Assembly (NCBI GenBank): GCA_964557575.1
Contig: CAZLBC010000108.1
Span: forward strand, 1-14,283
DNA length: 14,283 nucleotides
Direction of reading: 5' to 3'
From: CAZLBC01 sp964557575
GTDB taxonomy: Bacteria > Planctomycetota > Phycisphaerae > SM23-33
Part shown: positions 1 to 7,229 of the stretch, piece by piece
Position numbering within the stretch: position 1 is the stretch's first letter
Layout of the letters: the number at the start of each line of letters is the position of its first letter
Program-made: the position numbers and the translations under genes
Notes under the pieces: model-generated
Told to the model about the DNA's origin: nothing
What the model saw: only the letters and a program-made list of their open reading frames with translations
The model's database searches: none

Positions 1-2
1 TT

Positions 3-1145
3 GAATGCGCGAAAGAGTATCCAGCCGTAACGATAACCGGGCCGCGCCAATCCGGCAAGACGACACTGGCACGGGCGGCGTTTCCAAGGCATTCATATAT
101 ATCTTTTGAACAGCCATTGATGCGCGAACAGTTCAACAGCGATCCCTTGGGATTTTTAAAAAACTATTCGTCAGCGGCAATCTTCGATGAAGTGCAACAT
201 GTGCCCGACCTGCTTTCATACCTCCAGCAAGAACTTGATGACAGACCCGATCCGGGACGCTTTATTCTGACGGGTTCACAAAATCTGGCCGTGTCCGAAA
301 AGATATCCCAGAGTCTGGCAGGAAGGACTGCTGTCCTAGAGTTGCTTCCCTTCACTCTCTCGGAACTGCAAAAAGGGGGCATGCTTGGCACATCTTTGGA
401 TATGGTCCTCTGGCAGGGTGCATACCCTCCGGTGCACGACCGCCAATTGCGCCCTCAGCGATGGTATGGCAGCTATATGGCGACCTATATCGATCGAGAT
501 GTGCGCCAGTTGTCCGCTGTTCAAAACCTGGAGACATTTCATCGTTTCATGCGTTTGCTGGCAGGAAATGTAGGCCAATTGCTCAATTGTTCCCGCCTCG
601 CAGGCGACTGCGGTCTAGACCATAAGACCGTTCGCAATTGGATCGACATTCTTCAAGCGGGCTATGTTGCCCATCTCTTGCCGCCATACTACCGGAACAT
701 ACGCAAGCGACTTGTCAAAACATCCAAGATTTTCTTTTATGATACGGGTCTTGTTTGCCATCTGCTTGGAATAAACGAAGCGCAACAACTGGAAAACCAT
801 CCCTTGAGAGGACAGATTTTCGAGAACTGGGTTTTTGCGGAAATCATTAAACATCTCTTCAACAACGGATTGCCTTCCCGCATCTATTTTTGGCGGACAC
901 ACGGAGGGCAGGAAGTGGATTTCCTTCTGGAACATTCAGGCCGAACGCTGGGTTTAGAGGTCAAAGCCGGCATGACACCGCGCCCATCTTTCGCCGATTC
1001 GCTTTTGAAAACCCTTAAAAATTGGCAAAATACCGAGACAAACGCCGCAATCATCTATGGCGGCGAAGATTCGCTCGCTTTGAAAGGTTGCGATTATGTG
1101 CCTTGGCACAAGATATCGCGAATACTCCTCGGTATCGGGATTTAA
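3..1145 (+). CDS. AAA_14/DUF4143 family P-loop ATPase, 5'-truncated by the window edge
   Basis: The reading frame is open to the left edge, so the true start lies outside; about 380 residues are visible and probably only some 20 N-terminal residues are missing. Walker A reads GPRQSGKT at visible residues 13-20. Walker B is AIFDEVQHV, followed by the sensor stretch FILTGSQN and an SLAGR arginine-finger-like motif. The C-terminal DUF4143 region has a winged-helix-like segment, then a PD-(D/E)XK-like core: E in IFENWVFAEI, D in QEVDFLLE, and LEVKAG. Proteins of this architecture are common in anaerobes; their function is unproven, with roles in DNA transactions or defence suggested. Base composition is much more AT-rich than the core genes to the right. 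It ends 15 bp before the 3' end of a broken transporter gene that points towards it. Family assignment is secure; cellular role is unknown. Confidence 0.9.
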   Translation, partial: ECAKEYPAVTITGPRQSGKTTLARAAFPRHSYISFEQPLMREQFNSDPLGFLKNYSSAAIFDEVQHVPDLLSYLQQELDDRPDPGRFILTGSQNLAVSEKISQSLAGRTAVLELLPFTLSELQKGGMLGTSLDMVLWQGAYPPVHDRQLRPQRWYGSYMATYIDRDVRQLSAVQNLETFHRFMRLLAGNVGQLLNCSRLAGDCGLDHKTVRNWIDILQAGYVAHLLPPYYRNIRKRLVKTSKIFFYDTGLVCHLLGINEAQQLENHPLRGQIFENWVFAEIIKHLFNNGLPSRIYFWRTHGGQEVDFLLEHSGRTLGLEVKAGMTPRPSFADSLLKTLKNWQNTETNAAIIYGGEDSLALKGCDYVPWHKISRILLGIGI

Positions 1146-1160
1146 ATCTTGTCGGGTGGA

Positions 1161-1595
1161 TCAGTGGTCGAGGGTATTGGAGAATAAGACCTCCATTGTT
1201 GCCCAGTTCCAAGCAATCCCCTCGCAATCAATACCAGTAATAGGAGAGCTGCGAGCAGGCCACAGGGAAAAGGGTATTTCTTTCCATACTGTTGATTTTT
1301 GAATCTTGACAGCAGCCAAAGCCGCAGTTAACCCGAGAACGAGTAATATGTTGGAAAGGTTGCTTCCAATAATTGTACCAATTGTACCAATAGCCACTTC
1401 GCTGCTGTTCTCTATCGCAGCAATGATATTAACCACAAGTTCAGGCATGGAAGTCCCAAGAGCCACGATGGTCAATCCAATGACAAGGCTGGAAACACCC
1501 AGGTTCTTGGCAAGGCCGGAGGAGCCCTGAACTAAGTAATCCGCCCCCTTCACGAGGACTATTATTCCTAAAATGAACGTGACGTACTCTAACAT
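1161..1595 (-). pseudogene. Truncated, frameshifted Na+/Ca2+ exchanger (CaxA/YrbG family)
   Basis: The 144-residue frame begins like a K+-independent sodium/calcium exchanger: a first membrane helix, VKGADYLVQGSSGLA, then the alpha-1 motif GTSMPELVVN and a GSNLSNILLVLGL segment. Full members are about 310-330 residues with two alpha repeats; here only the first is present. After KEIPFSL, near 1250, the expected membrane segment LLAALLLLVLIA continues in another frame, and a further piece (NNGGLIL) sits in a third frame near 1200. The gene has therefore taken at least two indels and lost its C-terminal half. A 9-bp tandem duplication at 1372-1389 adds Gly-Thr-Ile inside the alpha-1 repeat. The start is ATG at 1593-1595, with only a weak upstream Shine-Dalgarno. 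The gene is non-functional as an exchanger unless the window contains sequencing errors. Confidence 0.85.
1372..1389. repeat. 9-bp tandem duplication inside the exchanger remnant
   Basis: ATTGTACCA occurs twice in direct succession. On the minus strand it changes the expected AIGTIIGSN to AIGTIGTIIGSN. The insertion falls in the conserved alpha-1 ion-binding region of the exchanger family, so it looks like replication slippage in a gene no longer under selection. Confidence 0.8.
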
Positions 1596-1630
1596 TTTAC
1601 CAATAATCCGTGTTCGGGTATAAAAACTGT

Positions 1631-1797
1631 TAGAGCTGGTTTCATAACTTCAATTTGGACTACAAGCGGCTCTTTTGCCGTCTGGCGGCGTCACGAAAAC
1701 TCGACATATTTCCTTAATATGTCGTCGTTTCCGTTCCTTGCCAGATCGACAAAATACCTCGCTTTCGCTACCAAAGCAAGTTATGAAACCAGCTCTA
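1631..1797. mobile_element. 167-bp foldback element with 20-bp perfect terminal inverted repeats (MITE-like)
   Basis: Bases 1631-1650 are the exact reverse complement of 1778-1797 (outer sequence TAGAGCTGGTTTCATAACTT). The similarity continues inwards with gaps: TTTGG, AAGCG, ATTTTG-like and TCTGGC blocks match their reverse complements. The centre is a perfect 9-bp stem, CGACATATT (1702-1710) with AATATGTCG (1716-1724), around a 5-base loop. The whole element can thus fold into one long imperfect hairpin. No protein is encoded. The TA at each outer end could be a TA target duplication, as made by IS630/mariner-type transposases, leaving 18-bp inverted repeats; this is inference. It could also be a bidirectional terminator or a REP-like element, but the length and inverted ends favour a non-autonomous mobile element. 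Confidence 0.7.
1702..1724. repeat. Central hairpin of the foldback element
   Basis: Perfect 9-bp stem CGACATATT/AATATGTCG with loop TCCTT. A second, imperfect stem (CGAAAAC with GTTTCCG) lies just outside it. It forms the tip of the 167-bp foldback element. Confidence 0.75.
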
Positions 1798-1850
1798 GAA
1801 AAAACAATTTTATCTCCCGTCACCATGGTAATTTAAGTGTAACAACCCAG

Positions 1851-1910
1851 ACTATGGGACGTTCTGATCGCGGGATGGTGGCCGTTTTGGCCGTGAGCCG
1901 GCGACCTGTT
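1851..1910. repeat. Dispersed hairpin repeat, copy 1
   Basis: Sixty bases that match 7170-7229 at 52 of 60 positions without gaps; seven of the eight differences are transitions. The sequence holds a hairpin: GGTGGCCG (1877-1884) pairs with CGGCGACC (1899-1906) apart from one G-G mismatch, with a 14-base loop. The T-A pair at 1879/1904 is C-G in copy 2, a compensatory change. It lies just left of a minus-strand stop codon (TAA, 1916-1918), the same placement relative to a minus-strand stop as in copy 2. Function is unknown; a 3'-end RNA structure or a REP-like repeat are the main options. Confidence 0.75.
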
Positions 1911-2519
1911 TGATTTTACCTCCCCGGTAACCGCCGATCAAGCAATTTCCCGGAAGATAGCGCCTCCCGTGCCTCTGATGTTTCCTCCTTCAGCCCTCTG
2001 TTCAACAGCCCCTCCCCGATGCCCTGTAACGGTTCTCAGAATTCCGCTGGGAACCGATCGATCGCCACGTATTCGTAGTCCCCGATCTTCCCTTCAGCCT
2101 CGGGCGCCGCGTCCGTCACCCCGGCCGAGAAGATCGGCCCACCCGACGGCGGCGGCAGCGGCCGGGAAGATGAAACCGGCGAGGACGAGGGACACTGCGG
2201 CCGATACCCCGCGGTTGTCTGCCCGCACTGTGCCTGGTTTTTGGTTCATGGATACCCGGTGTTCGCCCGCCGGCGGCGGCAAGAGCCTGCCCGAGTTGCG
2301 AGTTCATGAATGCCGATGAACCCGTATCCGGGACGGCAGTCTCGAAGTCGTACCGTAACTTCTTTACTTCAACTGTCTTTTCGATCAGATTGTAATAGGC
2401 TCTGTCTGAAAAGTCGATTGTCGGCAACAGGACCGCGGTGAAAGAAAACGGCGGCGCGTGTCCGTCCGGCCGACCTGGAAGACCATGAACGGCAGTATCC
2501 CGAAGATCGAGGCAGAACA
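1911..2519. other. Gene-poor stretch with possible decayed minus-strand coding remnant
   Basis: No intact gene is recognisable in about 600 bases. On the minus strand, short frames look coding-like but are broken. One (about 2282 to 2094) contains a hydrophobic segment VSLVLAGFIFPAAAAAV resembling a signal peptide. Another frame carries GKIGDYEYVAIDRFPAEF and stops near 2039. A third frame runs to the TAA at 1916-1918 and includes PLQGIGEGLLNRGLKEE. These could be pieces of one frameshifted secreted protein, but none matches a family I recognise. The right end supplies the leader of the DUF5703 gene. Confidence 0.3.
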
Positions 2520-5345
2520 ATGGTGAACATACATGCGACAGCCGGCGCGGCCGCGCCGCTCATCGCGGCCCTGTGGTTGATCCCGGCCGCCGCCTGCGCG
2601 GCCGAACACCCCGTGGCCCGCTACAACGTGGTCTGGAACAGCCCGTCGCAGGACCGGACCGGGCAGATGCCGCTGGGCAACGGCGACATCGCGGCCGGCG
2701 TCTGCGCGATCGAGGGCGGGGACCTCTGCCTGCTGCTGGCCAAGAACGACGCCTTCACCTACAACGGCGATATCTTCAAGACGGGGCGCGTGCGGATCGC
2801 CCTCGATCCGAACCCGTTCGCGGTGGGTGCGCCGTTCACGCAGACACTCGACCTGCCGACCGGGTCGATCCGCATCGCGGCCGGCGGCGTGCAAATTCGC
2901 GTGTGGGCCGACGCCCACCGGCCGGTCTACCACGTGCAGGTCGACGCGCCGGAGGAGATCGCGGTGTCGGCCGCCCCCGAATGCTGGCGGCGGTTCGACA
3001 GTTGCCGGTACAACTGCTCCGCCGCCCCGATCGATCCGCCCACCCAGGACGTCCGCCTCGAGCGGAACGGCAGGATCCTCTGGTACTACGCCGTCGGCGA
3101 CCGCAGCGTGTTCCCGGCGGAGATGAAGTACTACGGCGTCGCGCACCTGGTCGGGACGCACCCGGATCCCTACCGCTTCAACACGTTCGGCAACCTCCTC
3201 GACAGCCCGGACCTGGCGCTGAAGGACGGCGCGCTGACCGGCACGGGACGGCACTTCGACATCCGCATCCACGCCCTGGCGAAACAGGCCCCGGAGATTT
3301 CATCCTGGATCGAGACGATCGAGCGGCAGGCCGCCCGCGCGGCGGATACGGCGAAGGACTGGGCGGCCCACCGCGCCTGGTGGTCGCGGTTCTGGGACCG
3401 GTCGTGGATCATCGCGTCGGACAACACGCTGCCGAAAGAGCAGCGCGAGCAGTTCAACGGCGCGGCGCCCGGCGGCCGGCGGACCGAGGCCGACGGCGCC
3501 GCCCTCGCGGCCCAGAGCTACAATGTATTCCGGTACATCATGGCCTGTCAGAGCCGGGGCCGCATCCAGGCGAAGTTCAACGGCGGGCTCTTCACCCAGC
3601 CCCTGCGAGCGAAGAAAAACGCCCGCAAGGCACACGTGGTCCGGCAACCCGACGGCTCGTGGCTGACGCACGAGGACGGGCGGCGCTGGGGCCGGCGCTT
3701 CACCTACCAGAACCAGCGGCTGCTGTACTGGCCGCTGCTGATGAGCGGCGACTTCGACCTGATGCGGCCCTTCTTCGACTATTACCGGGACCTGCTGCCG
3801 GTCCGGAAGGCGATCACGAAGGCGTGGTTCGGCCACGCCGGCGCGTACTACCGCGAGAACATCGAGCCGACCGGCGGCGAGCGCGACTGCGGGCGTACGG
3901 GAAAGCCGCCGAAGACCCCGCCGGGCGAAAACACGGGGAAGGGGTACTACCACAGCTACTACTTCACATCGGGCCTGGAAACCGCGGCCATGATGATCGA
4001 CTACGTCAATTACACGGGTGACGAGACATTTCGCGACACCGTGCTCGTGCCCTTCGCGCGGGAGGTCCTGCTGTTTTTCGAGAAGCACTATCCCCGCGAC
4101 GGGGACGGGAAGATCCGCCTGGATCCGTCGATGGTCCTGGAGACCTGGTGGATCGCGGTCAATCCGGCCCCCGACGTCGCGGGCCTGCAGTACTGCCTCG
4201 ACGGGCTCCTGGCCATGGCGGCGGCCGGCACGCCCGACGACCGGGCCCGCTGGCGCCGCATGCGCGGCCGGGTGCCGGACGTTCACCTGCATGAGATCGA
4301 CGGGCAAACCGCGATCGCCCCGGCCGCCGAGTGGAAGATGAAGAAGAACGCGGAGAACGGCGAACTGTACCCGGTCTTCCCGTTCCGCCGCTTCGGGCTC
4401 GGGCGCGGGACGAAGGACCTCGTCGCGTGGACGATGAAGCACCGGACGCACAAGAACGCCTTCGGCTGCAAGTGCTGGACGCAGGACCAGATCCACTGGG
4501 CCTGCGCGGGCAATGCCGCGGAAGCGGCCGCCGGCCTGGACCGCCGCTTCCGCCACGCGTCCCGGCGGTGCCGCTTTCCCCTCTACGGCAGCGCGGGGCC
4601 GGATTCCTGCCCCGATCTCGACCACTTCGGCTCGGGCTCGACCGCCCTGCAGCGCATGCTCGTCCAGGAGGCGGCCGGCAACATCCTGCTGCTGCCGGCG
4701 TGGCCCGCCGACTGGGACGCGGATTTCAGGCTGCACCTCGAACGGCAGACCGTCATCGCCGGCAGGGTCGTCGACGGCACGCTCCGGGAGTGGTCCGTCG
4801 AACCCGCGTCCCGCAGAAAGGACGTCGTGGTCCACGACCCGCAGCCGATGCCGAAAAAACCGGTCGTGCCCCCGAGCAGTCACCGGCTGCGTATCGGCGC
4901 CGACCAGTCCGGCAACAACCGTTTCCGCGGCTCCATCGGCCGGGCGACGCTGTTCCGCGGTTTGCTGAAGCCCGAGCGGATCGCGGCGCTGGCCGGGGGC
5001 GACCGGACCAAAAAGGTGACCGGCGACGCGGTGGTCGCGTCGGCGCTCGCTCCGGCGGCGGGGGGCCGGCTGCCGTCGGCGCCCGACGATTTCAGCGGCC
5101 CCCTGACCCTGGAGGCGTGGATCAGGCCGGCCGCGGGCGAGTCCGGGCGGATACTCGACAAGCTCACCCCCGGACGGCGGGACGGCTTCCTGCTCGACTG
5201 CTGGCCGAAGCTGAGCCTGCGCCTGATCGTCGGCCCCGTCCAGAAGGACTTTCCCGGCGTCCTGGAGGCCGGCACCTGGCAGCACGTGGCCGTCGTGCTC
5301 GGCCGGCGGCGGCTGGAGGTGTACCGCGACGGCGAGCGGCAGTGA
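2520..5345 (+). CDS. Secreted DUF5703 glycoside-hydrolase-like protein with permuted LamG-like tail
   Basis: The 941-residue protein begins with a signal peptide (hydrophobic residues 10-25, likely cleavage near residue 28, AAACAA|EH), so it is exported. The body matches DUF5703 proteins, which resemble (alpha/alpha)6-barrel glycoside hydrolases of the GH95 type: early VWNSPSQDRTGQMPLGNGDI, central LETWWIAVNPAPDVAGLQY, HWACAGNAAEAA, then QEAAGNILLLPAWPADWD. The C-terminal 150 residues are LamG-like: first FRGSIGRATLFRGLLKPERIAAL, then LTLEAWIRP, GRILDK, WQHVAVVL and LEVYRDGERQ. These halves are in reversed order compared with a normal LamG domain. The start is ATG, with GAGG 8 bases upstream; GTG at 2523 is an alternative. 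The likely role is hydrolysis of a complex polysaccharide outside the cytoplasm; the substrate cannot be read from sequence. A long reading frame antisense to it is a high-GC shadow. Confidence 0.85.
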   Translation: MVNIHATAGAAAPLIAALWLIPAAACAAEHPVARYNVVWNSPSQDRTGQMPLGNGDIAAGVCAIEGGDLCLLLAKNDAFTYNGDIFKTGRVRIALDPNPFAVGAPFTQTLDLPTGSIRIAAGGVQIRVWADAHRPVYHVQVDAPEEIAVSAAPECWRRFDSCRYNCSAAPIDPPTQDVRLERNGRILWYYAVGDRSVFPAEMKYYGVAHLVGTHPDPYRFNTFGNLLDSPDLALKDGALTGTGRHFDIRIHALAKQAPEISSWIETIERQAARAADTAKDWAAHRAWWSRFWDRSWIIASDNTLPKEQREQFNGAAPGGRRTEADGAALAAQSYNVFRYIMACQSRGRIQAKFNGGLFTQPLRAKKNARKAHVVRQPDGSWLTHEDGRRWGRRFTYQNQRLLYWPLLMSGDFDLMRPFFDYYRDLLPVRKAITKAWFGHAGAYYRENIEPTGGERDCGRTGKPPKTPPGENTGKGYYHSYYFTSGLETAAMMIDYVNYTGDETFRDTVLVPFAREVLLFFEKHYPRDGDGKIRLDPSMVLETWWIAVNPAPDVAGLQYCLDGLLAMAAAGTPDDRARWRRMRGRVPDVHLHEIDGQTAIAPAAEWKMKKNAENGELYPVFPFRRFGLGRGTKDLVAWTMKHRTHKNAFGCKCWTQDQIHWACAGNAAEAAAGLDRRFRHASRRCRFPLYGSAGPDSCPDLDHFGSGSTALQRMLVQEAAGNILLLPAWPADWDADFRLHLERQTVIAGRVVDGTLREWSVEPASRRKDVVVHDPQPMPKKPVVPPSSHRLRIGADQSGNNRFRGSIGRATLFRGLLKPERIAALAGGDRTKKVTGDAVVASALAPAAGGRLPSAPDDFSGPLTLEAWIRPAAGESGRILDKLTPGRRDGFLLDCWPKLSLRLIVGPVQKDFPGVLEAGTWQHVAVVLGRRRLEVYRDGERQ

Positions 5346-5362
5346 CGCCGGAAGCGGCCGCT

Positions 5363-5394
5363 CCCGCGGGGGGAACGCGCGGGGGACAATTTTT
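5363..5394 (+). terminator. Possible weak intrinsic terminator after the DUF5703 gene
   Basis: Stem CCCGCG (5363-5368) with CGCGGG (5378-5383), followed after a short purine stretch by five T (5390-5394). The T run starts several bases beyond the stem, so strength is doubtful. It lies 18 bp after the stop codon and just before the promoter of the next gene. Confidence 0.35.
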
Positions 5395-5397
5395 CTG

Positions 5398-5425
5398 TTG
5401 CCGGCATGCCGCGACAGTGTATGCT
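5398..5425 (+). promoter_or_regulatory. Candidate sigma-70 promoter for malate dehydrogenase
   Basis: TTGCCG (5398-5403) and TATGCT (5420-5425) are separated by 16 bases. This would place transcription start about 35 bases before the ATG. A strong Shine-Dalgarno, AAGGAGA (5454-5460), precedes the ATG at 5466 by 5 bases and fixes the start. The same TATGCT hexamer occurs in the candidate promoter of the glycosyltransferase gene. Confidence 0.45.
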
Positions 5426-5465
5426 ACCGCACTCGATCAGCGTGCAGGATGCAAAGGAGAATACG

Positions 5466-6392
5466 ATGAAGAACACGGTGTCGGTCGTCGGCGCGGGAAA
5501 CGTCGGGGCCACGGTTGCGCAGTACATTTCGGAACGTGAACTGGCGGACGTGGTCCTGCTGGACGTCGTCGAGGGCATGCCGCAGGGAAAGGCCCTGGAC
5601 CTGGCCGAGACCGGCCCGGTCAGGGGCTTCAGCAACACGGTGACCGGCTCGAACGACTACGCCGACACGGCCGGCTCGGACGTCGTCGTCATCACCGGCG
5701 GGCTGGCGCGGAAGCCGGGCATGAGCCGCGAGGACCTGCTGGCCAGAAACGCCGAGATCATCACGTCGATCACGACCGCGGCGGCCGCGGCGTCGCCGGA
5801 GGCCGTCATCATCATGGTGACGAACCCCGTCGACATCATGACCTACCTGGCCATGAAGGTCAGCGGGTTCGCGACCGACCGGGTTTTCGGCATGGCGGGG
5901 GTACTCGACGCGGCGCGGTTCCGCGCGTTCGTCGCGATGGAGACGGGCGTCGCCGTCACGGACATCCAGGCCCTGGTCATGGGGGGGCACGGGGATTCGA
6001 TGGTGCCCCTGCCGCGGTACTGCACGGTTGCCGGCGTGCCGATCACCGAGCTGCTGGCCCCCGACCGGATCGACGCGATCGTCGAGCGGACCCGCACGGC
6101 CGGCGGCGAGATCGTCGGCCTGCTGCAGACCGGCAGCGCCTACTATTCGCCGGGCGCCGCGGCGGTCGAGATGGTCGAGGCCGTCCTGAAGGACAAGAAG
6201 CGCCTGCTGCCCTGCTCGGCATACCTCGACGGCGAGTACGGCCAGGAGGACATCTGCCTCGGCGTGCCGGTCATGCTCGGCGGCGGCGGGGTTCAGAAGG
6301 TCGTCGAACTCGACCTCGGTCCCGAGGAGCGGGCGCAGCTCGAGACCTCCGCGAAAGCCACCCGCGTGAACATCGCGAAGCTGAATCTGTAG
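5466..6392 (+). CDS. mdh: Malate dehydrogenase (NAD-dependent, LDH-like type)
   Basis: The protein interconverts malate and oxaloacetate with NAD in central carbon metabolism, in the cytoplasm. It has 308 residues, a normal length for this family. The Rossmann motif GAGNVG is at 9-14, with the NAD-ribose Asp at 33 (LLDVVEG). The substrate loop carries ARKPGMSRED, giving malate-type arginines R82 and R88; an LDH would have Gln in place of the first. VTNPVD (N120), R151 and the catalytic His in GGHGDSMVPL (H175) are all present. The start is the ATG at 5466, with AAGGAGA 5 bases upstream; the open frame further left starts in a region with no Shine-Dalgarno. It appears to be a single-gene unit, with its own promoter and 271 bp of empty sequence after it. 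Confidence 0.96.
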   Translation: MKNTVSVVGAGNVGATVAQYISERELADVVLLDVVEGMPQGKALDLAETGPVRGFSNTVTGSNDYADTAGSDVVVITGGLARKPGMSREDLLARNAEIITSITTAAAAASPEAVIIMVTNPVDIMTYLAMKVSGFATDRVFGMAGVLDAARFRAFVAMETGVAVTDIQALVMGGHGDSMVPLPRYCTVAGVPITELLAPDRIDAIVERTRTAGGEIVGLLQTGSAYYSPGAAAVEMVEAVLKDKKRLLPCSAYLDGEYGQEDICLGVPVMLGGGGVQKVVELDLGPEERAQLETSAKATRVNIAKLNL

Positions 6393-6663
6393 GCCGAAGC
6401 ATGCGTCGTCGGCGGGTGCCGTTGTCGGTGTCGACTCGAATACTGCTACGCCGGTATCGTTTGAGGAACCGGTTCGGATCACGAGGGCAAGGCCTGAGAA
6501 ACCCGGGTTGGTCGAGCGGAGAGCATGGTGAAATGGGTTTTTCAGGGGCAGGTGTTATTCGTGTTGGAAACAGAGAAAGATCCATCCTCATCTCCTGATC
6601 GATTGTCCCGCCAAAGGGATGTCAAATTCGGTGCCGAGAGGTTTCGAGATTGAGTCAGTCGGA
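6393..6663. other. Intergenic stretch between convergent genes, no gene seen
   Basis: The 271 bases between mdh and the convergent HTH gene contain no credible coding frame or RNA gene. The only clear symmetry is the perfect 10-bp palindrome GAACCGGTTC at 6466-6475, without a following T run. Composition drops from GC-rich to mixed in this interval, marking the left border of the second AT-richer island. Confidence 0.5.
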
Positions 6664-7020
6664 TTAAGCGCTGGTTAACGTCCGCTTTTTTCGGGATTTT
6701 CTGTTCATTTTGGCGGTGACTTCTGTTGTCAGACCGAGATCCTGTTCGACTGTATGCATAACGCGGCACAGCCTGTCTGCGGTGGGGTTACCCCGTGAGC
6801 CAAGCATACGGTGAAGTGCCTTTTCGCCCATGCCGGTTTCTTTTGCCAGTATTTTGAACGAGATGTGGGCATGCACCAGGTCCCTGATGATCGACAGGGC
6901 GGTAGCCTTGTCGCCTTCAATAAGGCATTCGACTGCCTCTGCGTATAGTGCCGCAGTATATTCAGGATCGTTCTGGATTCTTTCAAGAACAGTCTTTCTG
7001 TATTCTTTTGTCAGAGCCAT
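6664..7020 (-). CDS. HTH-type antitoxin-like regulator (XRE/HigA-like), no toxin partner
   Basis: The 118-residue protein follows a recognisable family of addiction-module antidote/XRE-like regulators. It has an N-terminal helical part (MALTKEYRKTVLERI, DPEYTAALYAEAVECLIEGD), then RDLVHAHISFKILAKETG, and a helix-turn-helix over about residues 52-87 with MGEKALHRMLGSRGNPTADRL. The lysine/arginine-rich C-terminus (RKSRKKR) is unusual and may add DNA contacts. The start is the ATG at 7018-7020, with GCGAGG upstream. In typical loci a RelE/HigB-like toxin gene sits directly beside it; here the 150 bp upstream and 270 bp downstream hold none. Upstream, ACAGTTAT occurs twice in direct orientation (7117-7124 and 7135-7142), a possible operator. 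It is either an orphan antitoxin or a stand-alone repressor. Confidence 0.8.
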   Translation of the reverse strand: MALTKEYRKTVLERIQNDPEYTAALYAEAVECLIEGDKATALSIIRDLVHAHISFKILAKETGMGEKALHRMLGSRGNPTADRLCRVMHTVEQDLGLTTEVTAKMNRKSRKKRTLTSA

Positions 7021-7116
7021 GTTATTCCTCGCTTTTCTTTCTTCTACGGGGCGAATATCAATCTGGTAGATGTTGCAGATAACACGCCATTACATTCTGC
7101 CGCGTAAAAAAATCGT

Positions 7117-7142
7117 ACAGTTATCGGAATGGAAACAGTTAT
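7117..7142. promoter_or_regulatory. Direct repeat ACAGTTAT x2, possible operator of the HTH gene
   Basis: Two identical octamers (7117-7124, 7135-7142) are spaced 18 bp centre to centre in the otherwise empty leader of the HTH gene. Autorepression through such sites would be normal for an antitoxin-like regulator; this is inference from position only. Confidence 0.3.
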
Positions 7143-7169
7143 ATGGACATCAAATCGGTTTGAAACCGG

Positions 7170-7229
7170 ACTGTAGGACGTTCCGGTCGCGGGATGGCGG
7201 CCGTTTCGGCCGTTAGCCGGCGGCCTGTT
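7170..7229. repeat. Dispersed hairpin repeat, copy 2, at the 3' end of an ATPase gene
   Basis: This is the partner of the repeat at 1851-1910 (52 of 60 identical, same orientation). Hairpin arms are GGCGGCCG (7196-7203) and CGGCGGCC (7218-7225), with the same single G-G mismatch and a 14-base loop; C7198-G7223 replaces the T-A pair of copy 1. Its right edge touches the minus-strand stop codon TAG (7230-7232) of the ATPase gene, so the repeat would form the start of that gene's 3' untranslated region. A short extra inverted repeat, CGGTTT-G-AAACCG, lies next to it at 7156-7168. Confidence 0.8.

Noticed and set aside
3300..5285. 661-codon minus-strand open frame opposite the DUF5703 gene
   Set aside because: Low-complexity Arg/Gly/Pro/Ala-rich translation without any domain; the plus strand encodes a recognisable secreted protein over the same bases.
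5424..6482. 352-codon minus-strand open frame opposite mdh
   Set aside because: Asp/Arg/Gly/His-rich shadow; mdh on the plus strand carries all catalytic residues.
6500..6560. Sequence with a faint tRNA look (TGGTCGAGCGG) after mdh
   Set aside because: No T-arm (GGTTCRANNCC) at the correct distance, no matching acceptor stem.
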